From Streptomyces sp. NBC_01485 (GTDB taxonomy: Bacteria; Actinomycetota; Actinomycetes; Streptomycetales; Streptomycetaceae): a stretch of DNA of 64,000 nucleotides. Positions 8,502 to 17,521 of the stretch are shown piece after piece. Both the position numbers and the translations under genes were made by a program. The first letter of the stretch is position 1, and each line of letters starts with the position of its first letter. The DNA is taken from assembly GCF_036227125.1 (NCBI RefSeq), contig NZ_CP109435.1:5270001-5334000 (forward strand), given 5' to 3'. The notes under the pieces were generated by a model that worked only from the letters and a program-made list of their open reading frames with translations, ran no database searches and was not told the DNA's origin.

Positions 8502-10382
8502 CTAGTCAGCCCTTTCGCCAAGGTTCTGCCGGAAGACGTCAAAAACCGTCATCGTGTGCTCCTGATCGCTCAGGGATTCGACCACCCCGGCGAAGTTCGT
8601 GCGGGCGTCCTCAACCGCCTTTGCCCGGTCGTGCTCGCCGGCACCTTTCGAGCCCCCGCGTTGGAGAGCGGGTGCGAGGTGCGGGAGGAACGGAACTATG
8701 GGTTTGAGTGCCTGATGCCAGTGCTTGATCACTTTGGGGAGCGTGGGCTGCCGGGAGAACCCGAGAGTGAACGGATCGCGCGTGCCGCGGCCGAGCAGGG
8801 TGTCCATGCAAGCGGCGACGGCATCGACGACCACGGGGACAGCACCGCGGCGCTGGAGGAAGTCGTGCACCTTGCGCGGGTTGCCCTTGAGGTCTGGATC
8901 GTTCCTGCACCTGACTGCGTACTCGGTCTTCGCCTGCTCCACCGCGCGATGCAACCCGTAGCAGAACAGCACATGTCGTGCCGTGGTGTGGTCGCCGAAG
9001 AGGCTGGCGTAGAGCCCGTCGTCCGACCAGATCCTGCCCGGCTCGTTGTAAGCGATGTAGGGATCACCGTGGAAGGCTGCGAGGGCCTTGGCTGCCGTCG
9101 TCGCCACGACGCGGTTCGCGGGTGGCGCCACTGCGATGTCGCTGGGGTCGGTACGGCGCCCGCCGTCGTAGGCGATGTCGCCGAGCTGCTGGAACTCCTT
9201 GATGAGGCGCAGCTGGGTACGGTCGTTGCTGCGGAAGTCCGCCGGCAGGGTGGCGAGCTGACGGTTCGTGGTGCGGATCACCTCGCTGACGAGCGAAGGG
9301 TCGTCGCACACCACGAACCGGATCAGCAGCTGGCCGGCCTCGGTCTGTCTGCGGAGGGTTTCGTCGCTCACGGCCCCGGTCGTTTGTGCACCATTGACGA
9401 TCGACAGACCCTGCAACGTGATGACACGCCGACCGTCGGGGCCAGGCTCACCAACCTCGACTCCCTGGGTGAGAGCCGTAACGCCGTTGTTCAGGACGAA
9501 GAGATTTGCCGGCTGCTCCTGCACGGTTTTACGGATCGCGCTGTTGATAGCGCCCTTCTTGCCCTTGACTCCGACGAAGCCACGGACGTTGGCGGAGAAC
9601 AGACGGTTTTCCTCGGTGCCGTTGTGTTCCCAGTACAGGTTCTGGAGCCAGGCGGTGTCCACGGCGGTGCACACGGCGCTCCACTTACCGCTTGACAGTT
9701 CGAAGCAGTCATCCACGGTGAGAGTGATCTCATCGGTGACCAGAATGGGACTCCGCGACCCTTTGTACCAGCGGTACAGGGTGGGCACACCTACCTCGAG
9801 ACCGATGACGCGCTCCGGAGCGGAGTCCGGATACGCTTGCTGAAGCACTCGCGTCGCCATGCGAACGGTTGCGTCGAGCTCGGCCCGCGCGTTGGCGGTC
9901 TCGAGTTGATTGTGGACGAACCAGAACTGCGCCTCCTTGATGCGTCCGTCCTGGAGGGCCTGACGGACGGCCTCGCCGGCGGGCTTCAGCCGTGCGGGCA
10001 GGTCCTCCGGTTTCCCGCTCAGCAGCCAGGCGACGCTCTCGTTGAGGGCGGTGGCTTTCCATACTTTGGGCTCTGCGAGGGATGACTTGGGAGACTCGAA
10101 CCCCTGGGCAATGATGAGCTTCTCGGAGTCGGGGTCGATGTAGACCAGGTCACAGCCGTGGTCCTGACCCCCGTCGGTCAGGGAATCGACGGCCACCGCA
10201 TGGATGTCGTCGATTCCCTGGTGCAGCTGGAGGGCGAAGAGCAGGCGCTTGTTGTCCCCGTATTCATCACGGTCGAGGTCGGTGCGGTCGTCGAGCACCT
10301 TCTTGAGTACGGCCGCCGCTTCCTGTGGCGTTACCCCGTCACCCACGCCGCTCACCTTGTCCCCTCGCTGATGCGTAGTCAC
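8502..10382 (-). CDS. AIPR family abortive-infection protein
   Basis: A 626-aa protein with the AIPR (abortive infection phage resistance) signature in its middle: NVRGFVGVKGKKGAINSAI, then LFVLNNGVTALTQGV, then LSIVNGAQTTGAVS near residue 325. The N-terminus (about 50-110) resembles a PD-(D/E)XK endonuclease fold: DGGQDHGCDLVYIDPDSE, then LIIAQGFESP. The usual QxK is replaced by QGF, so the catalytic lysine is not where expected and this domain may be degenerate. GTG at 10382 is preceded by AGGATC at a plausible distance. It lies 57 bp downstream of the methyltransferase gene in the same direction. AIPR proteins accompany restriction and defence loci such as Mza; the mechanism is not settled, and a DNA-binding or nuclease effector role here is inference. 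Confidence 0.83.
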   Translation of the reverse strand: MTTHQRGDKVSGVGDGVTPQEAAAVLKKVLDDRTDLDRDEYGDNKRLLFALQLHQGIDDIHAVAVDSLTDGGQDHGCDLVYIDPDSEKLIIAQGFESPKSSLAEPKVWKATALNESVAWLLSGKPEDLPARLKPAGEAVRQALQDGRIKEAQFWFVHNQLETANARAELDATVRMATRVLQQAYPDSAPERVIGLEVGVPTLYRWYKGSRSPILVTDEITLTVDDCFELSSGKWSAVCTAVDTAWLQNLYWEHNGTEENRLFSANVRGFVGVKGKKGAINSAIRKTVQEQPANLFVLNNGVTALTQGVEVGEPGPDGRRVITLQGLSIVNGAQTTGAVSDETLRRQTEAGQLLIRFVVCDDPSLVSEVIRTTNRQLATLPADFRSNDRTQLRLIKEFQQLGDIAYDGGRRTDPSDIAVAPPANRVVATTAAKALAAFHGDPYIAYNEPGRIWSDDGLYASLFGDHTTARHVLFCYGLHRAVEQAKTEYAVRCRNDPDLKGNPRKVHDFLQRRGAVPVVVDAVAACMDTLLGRGTRDPFTLGFSRQPTLPKVIKHWHQALKPIVPFLPHLAPALQRGGSKGAGEHDRAKAVEDARTNFAGVVESLSDQEHTMTVFDVFRQNLGERAD

Positions 10383-10439
10383 GCCGTTTCAGATCCTAAA
10401 GTGTCGAGCTTGCCGCGCCCTCGTCGCACGGAGAATGGG

Positions 10440-13400
10440 TTACTCCGGCACATGCCTTGGCCCTTGTCCCGGAGGCGGGTTGAGCGGTGAGACGTAGGCG
10501 TCGCCCGCCTGGGCGGCCTTGTCCATGGCTGTGTAAGCCTCGATGATCAGCCGCTTCGTGCGGTACTCGCCGTGGGCCGCCATGTCCTTGCCCCGCACGA
10601 TGGGGAACGTCTCCATCACATGGCTGGCCTGGGCCTCGGTCAGGCCGTAGAGGTGGAACATTGCGGCGTCGAGCTCGGCCCGGATCTGGGCTCGGCGCGC
10701 TTCGTCCCAGCGGAAGGGGGGGCCTTCGTCGCCGAGGTCGCGGGCGAAGGGGGCGAGGTCGTGGGCAGTGTAGGTGAGTTCCAGGACGCGAGCGGCGATC
10801 CAGCCGATGTCCGTTTGCTCTCGGACCCATCTGAGCTGGTCGAACGCCTCAGGACGAGGAAGCGCGATCTGCTTAAGGATGAAGTAGTTGAGAGAAACGC
10901 CACTCATCTTCTGTCTGACGAGGAAATCCATAGCAAACGAAGACATGCATGCAAGTAGCGCTGCTGGACTTCCGTGTCGGGCGAACGCGAGGAGGAACTT
11001 GTTGTTCGTGGCAATACGAGGCACCACATCAGCCACGAGTGTCCGCTCGTCCGTGGACCGAGTCACATCGCGCCACCCCAATAGCCATCCCTTATCCCAC
11101 CGTCCACCCAAGCGGTAGTCCACATCGCACTCGGACATCCAGTACCGCGGAATCGGCCCCCGCCACGGGTCGTTTTTCTCCTCAAGCGTCAGCCGCGGCA
11201 GCTCCGTGTCCTGGCTGCCCTGAGGTCGCTTGCTGTAGCAGGACAGCCGATGGTCGTAGTGGTGGATGAACTTCGCCTCATACAGTGGCAGCAGTCTGCC
11301 AGTGCCGTTGGTGAAGACGTTTCCTTCCAAGTGCAGCCCTCCGGCCTCCAGTTCGGGCTGCTCCCAGAACAGGTCGGAGTCATTGGCCATGTCGAACATC
11401 CGCATGAAGGAGATGCCCCACGGGTTGGCCTCATGGATGTTGTCGTTTTCGTTCCAGAGCACTGGTACGTGCCCGTAGATTCCGAGCGTGATGTCGGCGT
11501 CCTGTTGGGTGCGGAACATGGGCATAGTGCCGGTGTTGGGGTTCACCAGCAGCAGATCCTTCGGATTGACCTCAATGCGATCGCCTCGCGGCGGCAGTTC
11601 GTCAGGATGTTTAGCCAGGGTCCATGACTCGGCTTGCCTGATTTCGGTGTTTCGCCCAGTGACCGTGAGGAGAGAAAAGCGGAAGCGGCGGTTGCCCACA
11701 TCCGTCCAGATCCGTGGGTTGGTGACGAAGTCCAGCAGTGAGTCGAGGCGCCGCTGTTGGAGGATGTCCCGGAAAAATGGTGCGGTTGTGGAGTCCACTG
11801 CGATGCCGGTCGGCACGATGATGCCCATGCGGCCATGCCCCGCGATGAACTGACGGGCGGATTCGGCGAACACAGAGTACGTGTTGACGTCGCCCTGTCC
11901 TGTGAATGGGAAGCGTCCTGAGTCGCGCAGGATATGGAGAGTGCCCTCGGAGCGCCGGCGCGCAGCGAGATAGGCGTCGTAGTGGAAGCGTTGGTCCGGC
12001 GAGGCGGCGAGCTTGGCGATCGCGCGGTCGCGGGCCGCCTTGTTCGTAGCGTCCGCGATCTCCGGGACGCGTGTGGCGAAGAACTCCTTGTCCTGGAGTT
12101 TCACACGGTCCCAAGGAGGGTTGCCCAGGACGCAAGAGAAGCCGCCGCTCCATCCCAGGTCTGGGTCGTATCCGGGCGCTTCGTCGTCCGAGCTGTTGAA
12201 GATGTGCGGGAACTCTAGATGCCAGTGGAAGAACCCGTATTCACGGGCCAGTTGGTCTACCGTCTGGTCGGTCACTGCACCCGCGCTGCCGTTCTCGATC
12301 ATGCGGCGCCAGGAGTCCGCGGCGATTCCCTCCGGTCCGCCGACATAGGTGGGCCACACGAAGGCGGCGCACCAGGCGTCCGCGATACGGCGATCCCTGA
12401 CTTTCTCCGGGGAGGACTGCCATGAGCGGTACTTGTCGATCTGCCGATGGATGTCGGCGAGCTTGCGACCGGGCTTGCTGTGGATGTCCGCGATGACGTG
12501 GGCGTGGTGAGCGTTGCCCGTGGCCACGGTGACGCCGCCAGTGGAGAACAGCGCGTCCTGTCCTGCGTCGCGCTCTTCCCGGTTGCGCTTGCGGAGCCGG
12601 GCGACTTGCTTGACGTCGTCGCCTTCGAGGGCCTGGTACGCCACGTCGGGGATGCCCTGTTCCAACAAGCGCGGCGTGGCACCGAGCAGGGCGTTGCCGT
12701 GACGGATGTGGGCATCGAGGAAGGACATCGGGCGGGGCTTGCCCGGTTCGAGGGCCTGCATCCAGAGGGCGAACTTGGCGAGGTCGACAGCCATGCGGTC
12801 AAGGTCTACGCCGTGGATGCAGCGGGCCACGACGTCGGGCAGCCAGCGCTGTACGGCATCGACGGGTGGTTCGGTCTCTTGGGTGTGTACGACGGCGATG
12901 CGTTTGGCGATGCGGCGAGCGGCGGCGACCAGGAAGTGTCCGGATCCGCACGCCGGGTCGCACACGGTCACCCGCAGCAAGGCGTCCGCGGGGTTGGACG
13001 ACCTCGCCGCTTCCTCCAAGACGGGATCCAGGGCGGATTCGAGCAGGGTGTCCACAAGGGCCGCGGGAGTGTAATACGAGCCCGAAGCCTTGCGGGAATG
13101 CCCGGCGGAGTTGCGCAGGTGATAGGTCTTGCGGTCCGGATCGGGGTCCGGGACCAGTTCGAGCAGCCCCTCGTACACCCCGCCCAGCTCCTCCGCGCCG
13201 AGGTGGCGGTAGTCGACGGGAAGCCAGCGGCTGCCGTCGTCGCTGCGGACCCGGGAGAGGTGGCGCACGGCGGCGAGGAGACGGTCGTTGGGCAGCCGCA
13301 GGGAGGCCAGGGTGACGTCGTCGAGGAGGTGGTCCTGGGGACCAGGATCGTAGACCCCGCCGAGTCCTGGCAGAGCGAGTCGAGGATCCCCGCCCTCCTT

Positions 13401-14501
13401 GCCGAGGGCGTTCAGCACCATGACCAGGGCTTGCCACAGGTCGTCCCGGCGGTCGCCCTTCATTGTCAAGGCGAGGCGGCGCAGTCGGCCGCTGGAGAAG
13501 TACGTCTCGTAGCGGGCCCGGGCTTGCGGATCGCTGTCCTTGCCGAACAGCGCCTGCCGGTCCTCGGCGACGAACAGGAAGATCAGTCGGTAGACGAGGC
13601 GTAGCAGGGCGGTGTTGAGGCGGTCCTTGGGGATGTCGCCGCTCCTGAGCCCTGTGCCCAGCTGCTCGTTGGCGGGGTGGGCGAGGAAGCCGGAGCCCAG
13701 CTCCTCCAGCGCACGCTGAAGCCCAGTACTCAGGCCCCGCAGGAAGCGTGAGCCGCTCTCCAGGGCTTCCTCCCGCCAGCGTTCGAGCCAGCAGTCGGCG
13801 GCGGTTGGCTCTCCGGGTGCGTCCTCCTTGCGGGGCAGCAGGTCGATGCGAGAGGCGTGCAGTAGGGCATACAGCAGGTAGAAGTCCGCGTACAGGTCCC
13901 CGTCGAAGATCGATTCGAGGTCGAACTCGATGTACGCGGAGCCGACGAGGGAGGTGGAGTCCCGCACCAGTCGCAGCACGCGGCCGTTGGAGAGCACCCC
14001 CCACAACAGCGAGCCGCCGGTGTTGAGGCAGTCCTGCAGCATGGCTTGGGGGACGCGTCCTCCCTTCGCGGGGCGGCGGTCCAGTTCGGCGTGCCAGGAC
14101 AGAAGGTGGACTGGGAAGTGCTCGTGGTGGAGATGGCTTACGGGGAAGGATCGTCCGCCAGCTGTGACTCCCCGCCGTGTCGCAGGCAGTTGGCCGTAGC
14201 CGAGTTCGGCGAAGAGGGGGAGCAGCCACTTCCGCCGGGTCAGAGTGGTGCCGAGGTTGGCCGCTGGCTGCTGCTTCAGTTGGTCACGGTAAGACTGGTA
14301 CACGCCCTGCAGATACACCCACGACCGGCTCACGGCGTCGCCTAGTCGCCCGACTGGCAGGCTGTACTCGCCCGGCGTCATCCCGGGCAGGGCGCGGTCT
14401 CCTGCGGAGATACGCGCCAGGATCTCGGGGGAGAGCACGCTGCCCTCGATACGGACAGCGGTGAATCCGTCGCTCGCGAGAGGGACGGCAGTCAGGCTCA
14501 C
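10440..14501 (-). CDS. Eco57I-type N6-adenine DNA methyltransferase (DrmMI/PglX-like)
   Basis: A 1353-aa DNA methyltransferase. SAM-binding motif I is CDPACGSGHFLVAAARRIA near residue 513, and the catalytic motif IV is NPPW (VLGNPPWDRVKL) near residue 790, diagnostic of N6-adenine methylation. The roughly 450-residue N-terminal helical part and the long C-terminal target-recognition part match the large enzymes of DISARM (DrmMI), BREX (PglX) and type IIG systems. No PD-(D/E)XK motif was obvious at the N-terminus, which argues against a stand-alone type IIG enzyme. The start overlaps the SNF2 gene stop by 4 bp. Role, by analogy: it marks host DNA so that the neighbouring helicase/nuclease proteins spare it. 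Confidence 0.87.
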   Translation of the reverse strand: MSLTAVPLASDGFTAVRIEGSVLSPEILARISAGDRALPGMTPGEYSLPVGRLGDAVSRSWVYLQGVYQSYRDQLKQQPAANLGTTLTRRKWLLPLFAELGYGQLPATRRGVTAGGRSFPVSHLHHEHFPVHLLSWHAELDRRPAKGGRVPQAMLQDCLNTGGSLLWGVLSNGRVLRLVRDSTSLVGSAYIEFDLESIFDGDLYADFYLLYALLHASRIDLLPRKEDAPGEPTAADCWLERWREEALESGSRFLRGLSTGLQRALEELGSGFLAHPANEQLGTGLRSGDIPKDRLNTALLRLVYRLIFLFVAEDRQALFGKDSDPQARARYETYFSSGRLRRLALTMKGDRRDDLWQALVMVLNALGKEGGDPRLALPGLGGVYDPGPQDHLLDDVTLASLRLPNDRLLAAVRHLSRVRSDDGSRWLPVDYRHLGAEELGGVYEGLLELVPDPDPDRKTYHLRNSAGHSRKASGSYYTPAALVDTLLESALDPVLEEAARSSNPADALLRVTVCDPACGSGHFLVAAARRIAKRIAVVHTQETEPPVDAVQRWLPDVVARCIHGVDLDRMAVDLAKFALWMQALEPGKPRPMSFLDAHIRHGNALLGATPRLLEQGIPDVAYQALEGDDVKQVARLRKRNREERDAGQDALFSTGGVTVATGNAHHAHVIADIHSKPGRKLADIHRQIDKYRSWQSSPEKVRDRRIADAWCAAFVWPTYVGGPEGIAADSWRRMIENGSAGAVTDQTVDQLAREYGFFHWHLEFPHIFNSSDDEAPGYDPDLGWSGGFSCVLGNPPWDRVKLQDKEFFATRVPEIADATNKAARDRAIAKLAASPDQRFHYDAYLAARRRSEGTLHILRDSGRFPFTGQGDVNTYSVFAESARQFIAGHGRMGIIVPTGIAVDSTTAPFFRDILQQRRLDSLLDFVTNPRIWTDVGNRRFRFSLLTVTGRNTEIRQAESWTLAKHPDELPPRGDRIEVNPKDLLLVNPNTGTMPMFRTQQDADITLGIYGHVPVLWNENDNIHEANPWGISFMRMFDMANDSDLFWEQPELEAGGLHLEGNVFTNGTGRLLPLYEAKFIHHYDHRLSCYSKRPQGSQDTELPRLTLEEKNDPWRGPIPRYWMSECDVDYRLGGRWDKGWLLGWRDVTRSTDERTLVADVVPRIATNNKFLLAFARHGSPAALLACMSSFAMDFLVRQKMSGVSLNYFILKQIALPRPEAFDQLRWVREQTDIGWIAARVLELTYTAHDLAPFARDLGDEGPPFRWDEARRAQIRAELDAAMFHLYGLTEAQASHVMETFPIVRGKDMAAHGEYRTKRLIIEAYTAMDKAAQAGDAYVSPLNPPPGQGPRHVPE

Positions 14502-17500
14502 GCGGTGCCTCCGGGTGTGGTGGTCCGGTTGGTTGATGCGGTGTCAGGAACGTACACATACACGCCGAGGACATCGGCCGAGGGCTGGAACGTCACCTGC
14601 AGTCCGCGCCGGGCGGCGGAGGCGGAGCGGCGGACGCGTCGGTGCGCTGCGAGGAGCTCGGATGCTGCTGCCTCTCCATAACGGTCCAGCTCCGGCTGGA
14701 TTCGGTCAAGATCGCGTACGGCCCGGTCCGCGTACTGACGTACGTGTTCTTCCATGGCGTTGGCTGTGGGTTCGGCGTCCAGGAGCTGGGCTACTTCCGG
14801 CGGGGTGAGCCACTCGGGTGCGCTAGCACTGCCCCGGTAGGCGAGGACGCGGGCCTCCTCGGCCACTGTGGGTGTCGTGCCGCGCCCCGGCAGGGTCAGG
14901 TGATGGCGGAGGCGTACCAGCAGAAGCGTGGTGCGGGAGTCCACTGCGGTCGTCCTGATGACGCCGCAGCGCCGGGCCAGGCGCCGCCCGCCGGCGATCG
15001 ATCCGTCGAGGGAGGTGTCGAGCACCCACTGGGCCAGAGCGACCACACGGGGATCCGACCTGGTGAGGGAAACTTCGCCGATCCGTTCAGCACCTTCTGC
15101 GCGGAAGGTGAGCTCCAGGGTTCGGGCCGCGCCGTCCAGCTGTAGGTCACGCAGCAGTCCAGGGGGCAGCCCGGTGAGGTCGGCGGTGAAGTCCCCTGCT
15201 TCTTCTTTCGGTTCCTCGAAGGCTGGCTGGGCGATCGCGGAGGAACCGGCGGGCCTTCGGCGGGCGCTGACCGAGACCTCTTCGCGGGAGGGAGCGAGAC
15301 GCATGGTGGCGCCCAGCTTGGTGAGGCTGGCTCGGACGAACCGGATGACGTCGTCCCGGTTTCCGATGGCCTGCCGGAGGGCGTCGATCTCCTGTTGCAT
15401 CTCGTCGGTGTGGATGGTGCGTTGCGCGTAGCGGGTCTGTGCCTTGGACTCACGCTCGGCTGCGTCGCGCCACTGCCGCTCAAGTGCCTCGGCCGCCTCT
15501 TCGGCCTCCACGTCGAGGGTCAGCTGTCGCTCTTCGCGGCCGCGCAGCAGCACACCCTGCACGAGTGCCTGTACCAGGCTGTCGGCTGCCTCCGGGACCG
15601 GTACCGCGACGCCGGTCGCCTTCTGGATGGCGCGGTGTTTGCGCAGCAGGACTTCGAGGACCACACCATCGATGCCGTTGTCCTCGCCGTACAGGGTCAC
15701 GGCTCGCACGTACGTCGAACGCTGGCCGAAACGATCGACACGTCCTTCGCGCTGCTCGAGACGCGTCGGGTTCCACGGAAGGTCGTAGTGGACGACAGCC
15801 TGGAAGCCGTGCTGCAGGTTGACGCCCTCCGACAGGCAGTCGGTAGCGACCAGGACCCTGCGAGCGGCAGGGTTCTGAGTGAGCGTCGCGATACGGTCCT
15901 CGCGCTCCTTCGGGGGCAACAGCCCGGTGACGTGCTCGACGGTGATCTTGCCGAGGATGGACTTCAGGTAGTCCGCAACGTACTGGGCCGTGGGAATGTA
16001 CCGGCAGAAGACGATGGGGTTGTAGCCGGCCGTGATCAGCTGCTTGACTTCCTTGCCCACCTGAAGGAGCTTCCGGTCGTGCTCAGGGCCGGCGAGCTGC
16101 CGAGCGCGTTCGGCGAATCGCCGGAGCCTTTTCCGCTCCTCCAGGATCCGGGCCTTGTCCCGGTCGCTCAGTTCGCTCCCATCGGCTCCTTCCACTGCCG
16201 TGAGAGGGATCAGTGCCTCAGTGGCATCACCGGCAGGCGCGGCGTCGGCGCCTTCGTCGGTGTCGTCCTCGGTGCCGTCCAGGACAGAGGCTCGGCCGAG
16301 CCGTTCTGCTTCCACGTCGGTCAGACCCTCGACGGCGGCCCTGGTCTCCAATGTGGCGGCGGCGGCCAGCGGCGAGGAAGCGAGGGAGCGCAGCAGGGCG
16401 AGGGCGGACCACCAGCGGATGCGGTCGCGGGTCGCACCGCTGCTCGTACGCACGGTCTCGCGCGCGTACGCCAGTACGTCCTCCAGGAGATCCGCGTACT
16501 CGTCGTGCATCCGGAAGGGCACATCCCGCAGGAACCGCGTGTCCGGGAAGTGGGTCTCCTCCTGCAGGTAGTGCTTGATGTCGCGGCGGCGTCGCTGCAC
16601 GAAGAACTTGGCCAGGCGCATCCTGTCTTCGGACTGGGACGGGTCGAACGAGCCGGAATCCGGGGCGAACTGAGGGTCGAGCAACCCGATGAGACAGCGG
16701 AAGGACTCCTCCTTACCGCTGTGCGGAGTGGCGGTGACCAGAATGATGTGGCGCTGTGGTGATGTGGAAAGCTCGGTGAGGAGCTCGTAGCGCAACTGGC
16801 GGTGTTTGCCGGCCCGGTCGGCGGCGTCTGGTACGCAGGTGTGGGCTTCGTCGACGATGACGAGTTCCGGTGCGCTGCGCAGGAACTGGCTGCGGCGGTC
16901 CTCCCGCTTGATGAAGTCCGTCGACACGATTGTGAACCGGTATCGGGAGAAGAGGCTTTCGGCGCCCATCAGGTCGCGCTCCAGCTTCTTGACGGTGCTG
17001 GGCAGAACCAGCGCGGCTTCGATGCCGAACTTGTCCCGCAGCTCGTCCTGCCACTGCCGGGCCAGCGCTGGGGGGCACAGCACACTGAACCGGTCAACCT
17101 GCCCTTGAGCCACTAGCTCCTTTGCGATGAGTCCTGATTCCACGGTCTTGCCGATGCCGACATCGTCGGCGATGAGTAGACGCGTCACATCCATGCTCAT
17201 CGACATCATCAGCGGTACCAGCTGGTAGCGCCGAGGCTCGAAGTTCAACTGGGCGAGGGACCGGAATGGACCCGCGCTGTCCCGAAACCCGATCTGCAGC
17301 GCGGTTCGAAGGAGCCCCGCGCTGCTGAAGTCACCCACCTCGTCGGGGTCGGTGCTGGGCCGGGGAAATGAGGAGTCCTCTACCTCCTCGACGAAGAGCC
17401 CGGTGGTGAATGCCGCGTCACCGCCCAGAGGGCGTGCCACCAGAAAATCCTCGGTGACCTTCTCCACAACCCAGTCCCGCCCGCGGGCGGCCACCAGGTT

Positions 17501-17521
17501 GCCGGTCTCGTACTTGGTCAC
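14498..17521 (-). CDS. SNF2/RapA-like ATPase (DrmD-like)
   Basis: A 1007-aa SF2 ATPase of the Snf2/RapA branch. It opens with a small beta segment (NLVAARGRDWVVEKV) found in DrmD-type proteins. Walker A is LIADDVGIGKTVESGLIA near residue 117, the DEAH box is VIVDEAHTC near 220, motif III is LVTATPHSG, and motifs V and VI are ATDCLSEGVNLQ and EQREGRVDRFGQ near 580-600. A long C-terminal helical arm follows. It overlaps both neighbours by 4 bp, the methyltransferase downstream and the DUF1998 helicase upstream. In class 1 DISARM a SNF2 ATPase (DrmD) sits beside DrmMI, and that pairing is reproduced here. It presumably translocates on double-stranded DNA to remodel or restrict foreign DNA. Confidence 0.87.
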   Translation of the reverse strand: MTKYETGNLVAARGRDWVVEKVTEDFLVARPLGGDAAFTTGLFVEEVEDSSFPRPSTDPDEVGDFSSAGLLRTALQIGFRDSAGPFRSLAQLNFEPRRYQLVPLMMSMSMDVTRLLIADDVGIGKTVESGLIAKELVAQGQVDRFSVLCPPALARQWQDELRDKFGIEAALVLPSTVKKLERDLMGAESLFSRYRFTIVSTDFIKREDRRSQFLRSAPELVIVDEAHTCVPDAADRAGKHRQLRYELLTELSTSPQRHIILVTATPHSGKEESFRCLIGLLDPQFAPDSGSFDPSQSEDRMRLAKFFVQRRRRDIKHYLQEETHFPDTRFLRDVPFRMHDEYADLLEDVLAYARETVRTSSGATRDRIRWWSALALLRSLASSPLAAAATLETRAAVEGLTDVEAERLGRASVLDGTEDDTDEGADAAPAGDATEALIPLTAVEGADGSELSDRDKARILEERKRLRRFAERARQLAGPEHDRKLLQVGKEVKQLITAGYNPIVFCRYIPTAQYVADYLKSILGKITVEHVTGLLPPKEREDRIATLTQNPAARRVLVATDCLSEGVNLQHGFQAVVHYDLPWNPTRLEQREGRVDRFGQRSTYVRAVTLYGEDNGIDGVVLEVLLRKHRAIQKATGVAVPVPEAADSLVQALVQGVLLRGREERQLTLDVEAEEAAEALERQWRDAAERESKAQTRYAQRTIHTDEMQQEIDALRQAIGNRDDVIRFVRASLTKLGATMRLAPSREEVSVSARRRPAGSSAIAQPAFEEPKEEAGDFTADLTGLPPGLLRDLQLDGAARTLELTFRAEGAERIGEVSLTRSDPRVVALAQWVLDTSLDGSIAGGRRLARRCGVIRTTAVDSRTTLLLVRLRHHLTLPGRGTTPTVAEEARVLAYRGSASAPEWLTPPEVAQLLDAEPTANAMEEHVRQYADRAVRDLDRIQPELDRYGEAAASELLAAHRRVRRSASAARRGLQVTFQPSADVLGVYVYVPDTASTNRTTTPGGTA

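Noticed and set aside
8265..9695. Long plus-strand frame opposite the AIPR gene (476 codons)
   Set aside because: Antisense shadow of a high-GC gene; the opposite strand encodes the AIPR signature.
10440..14501. Stand-alone type IIG restriction enzyme
   Set aside because: No N-terminal nuclease motif recognised, and tight coupling to helicase genes fits a DISARM-type methylase better.
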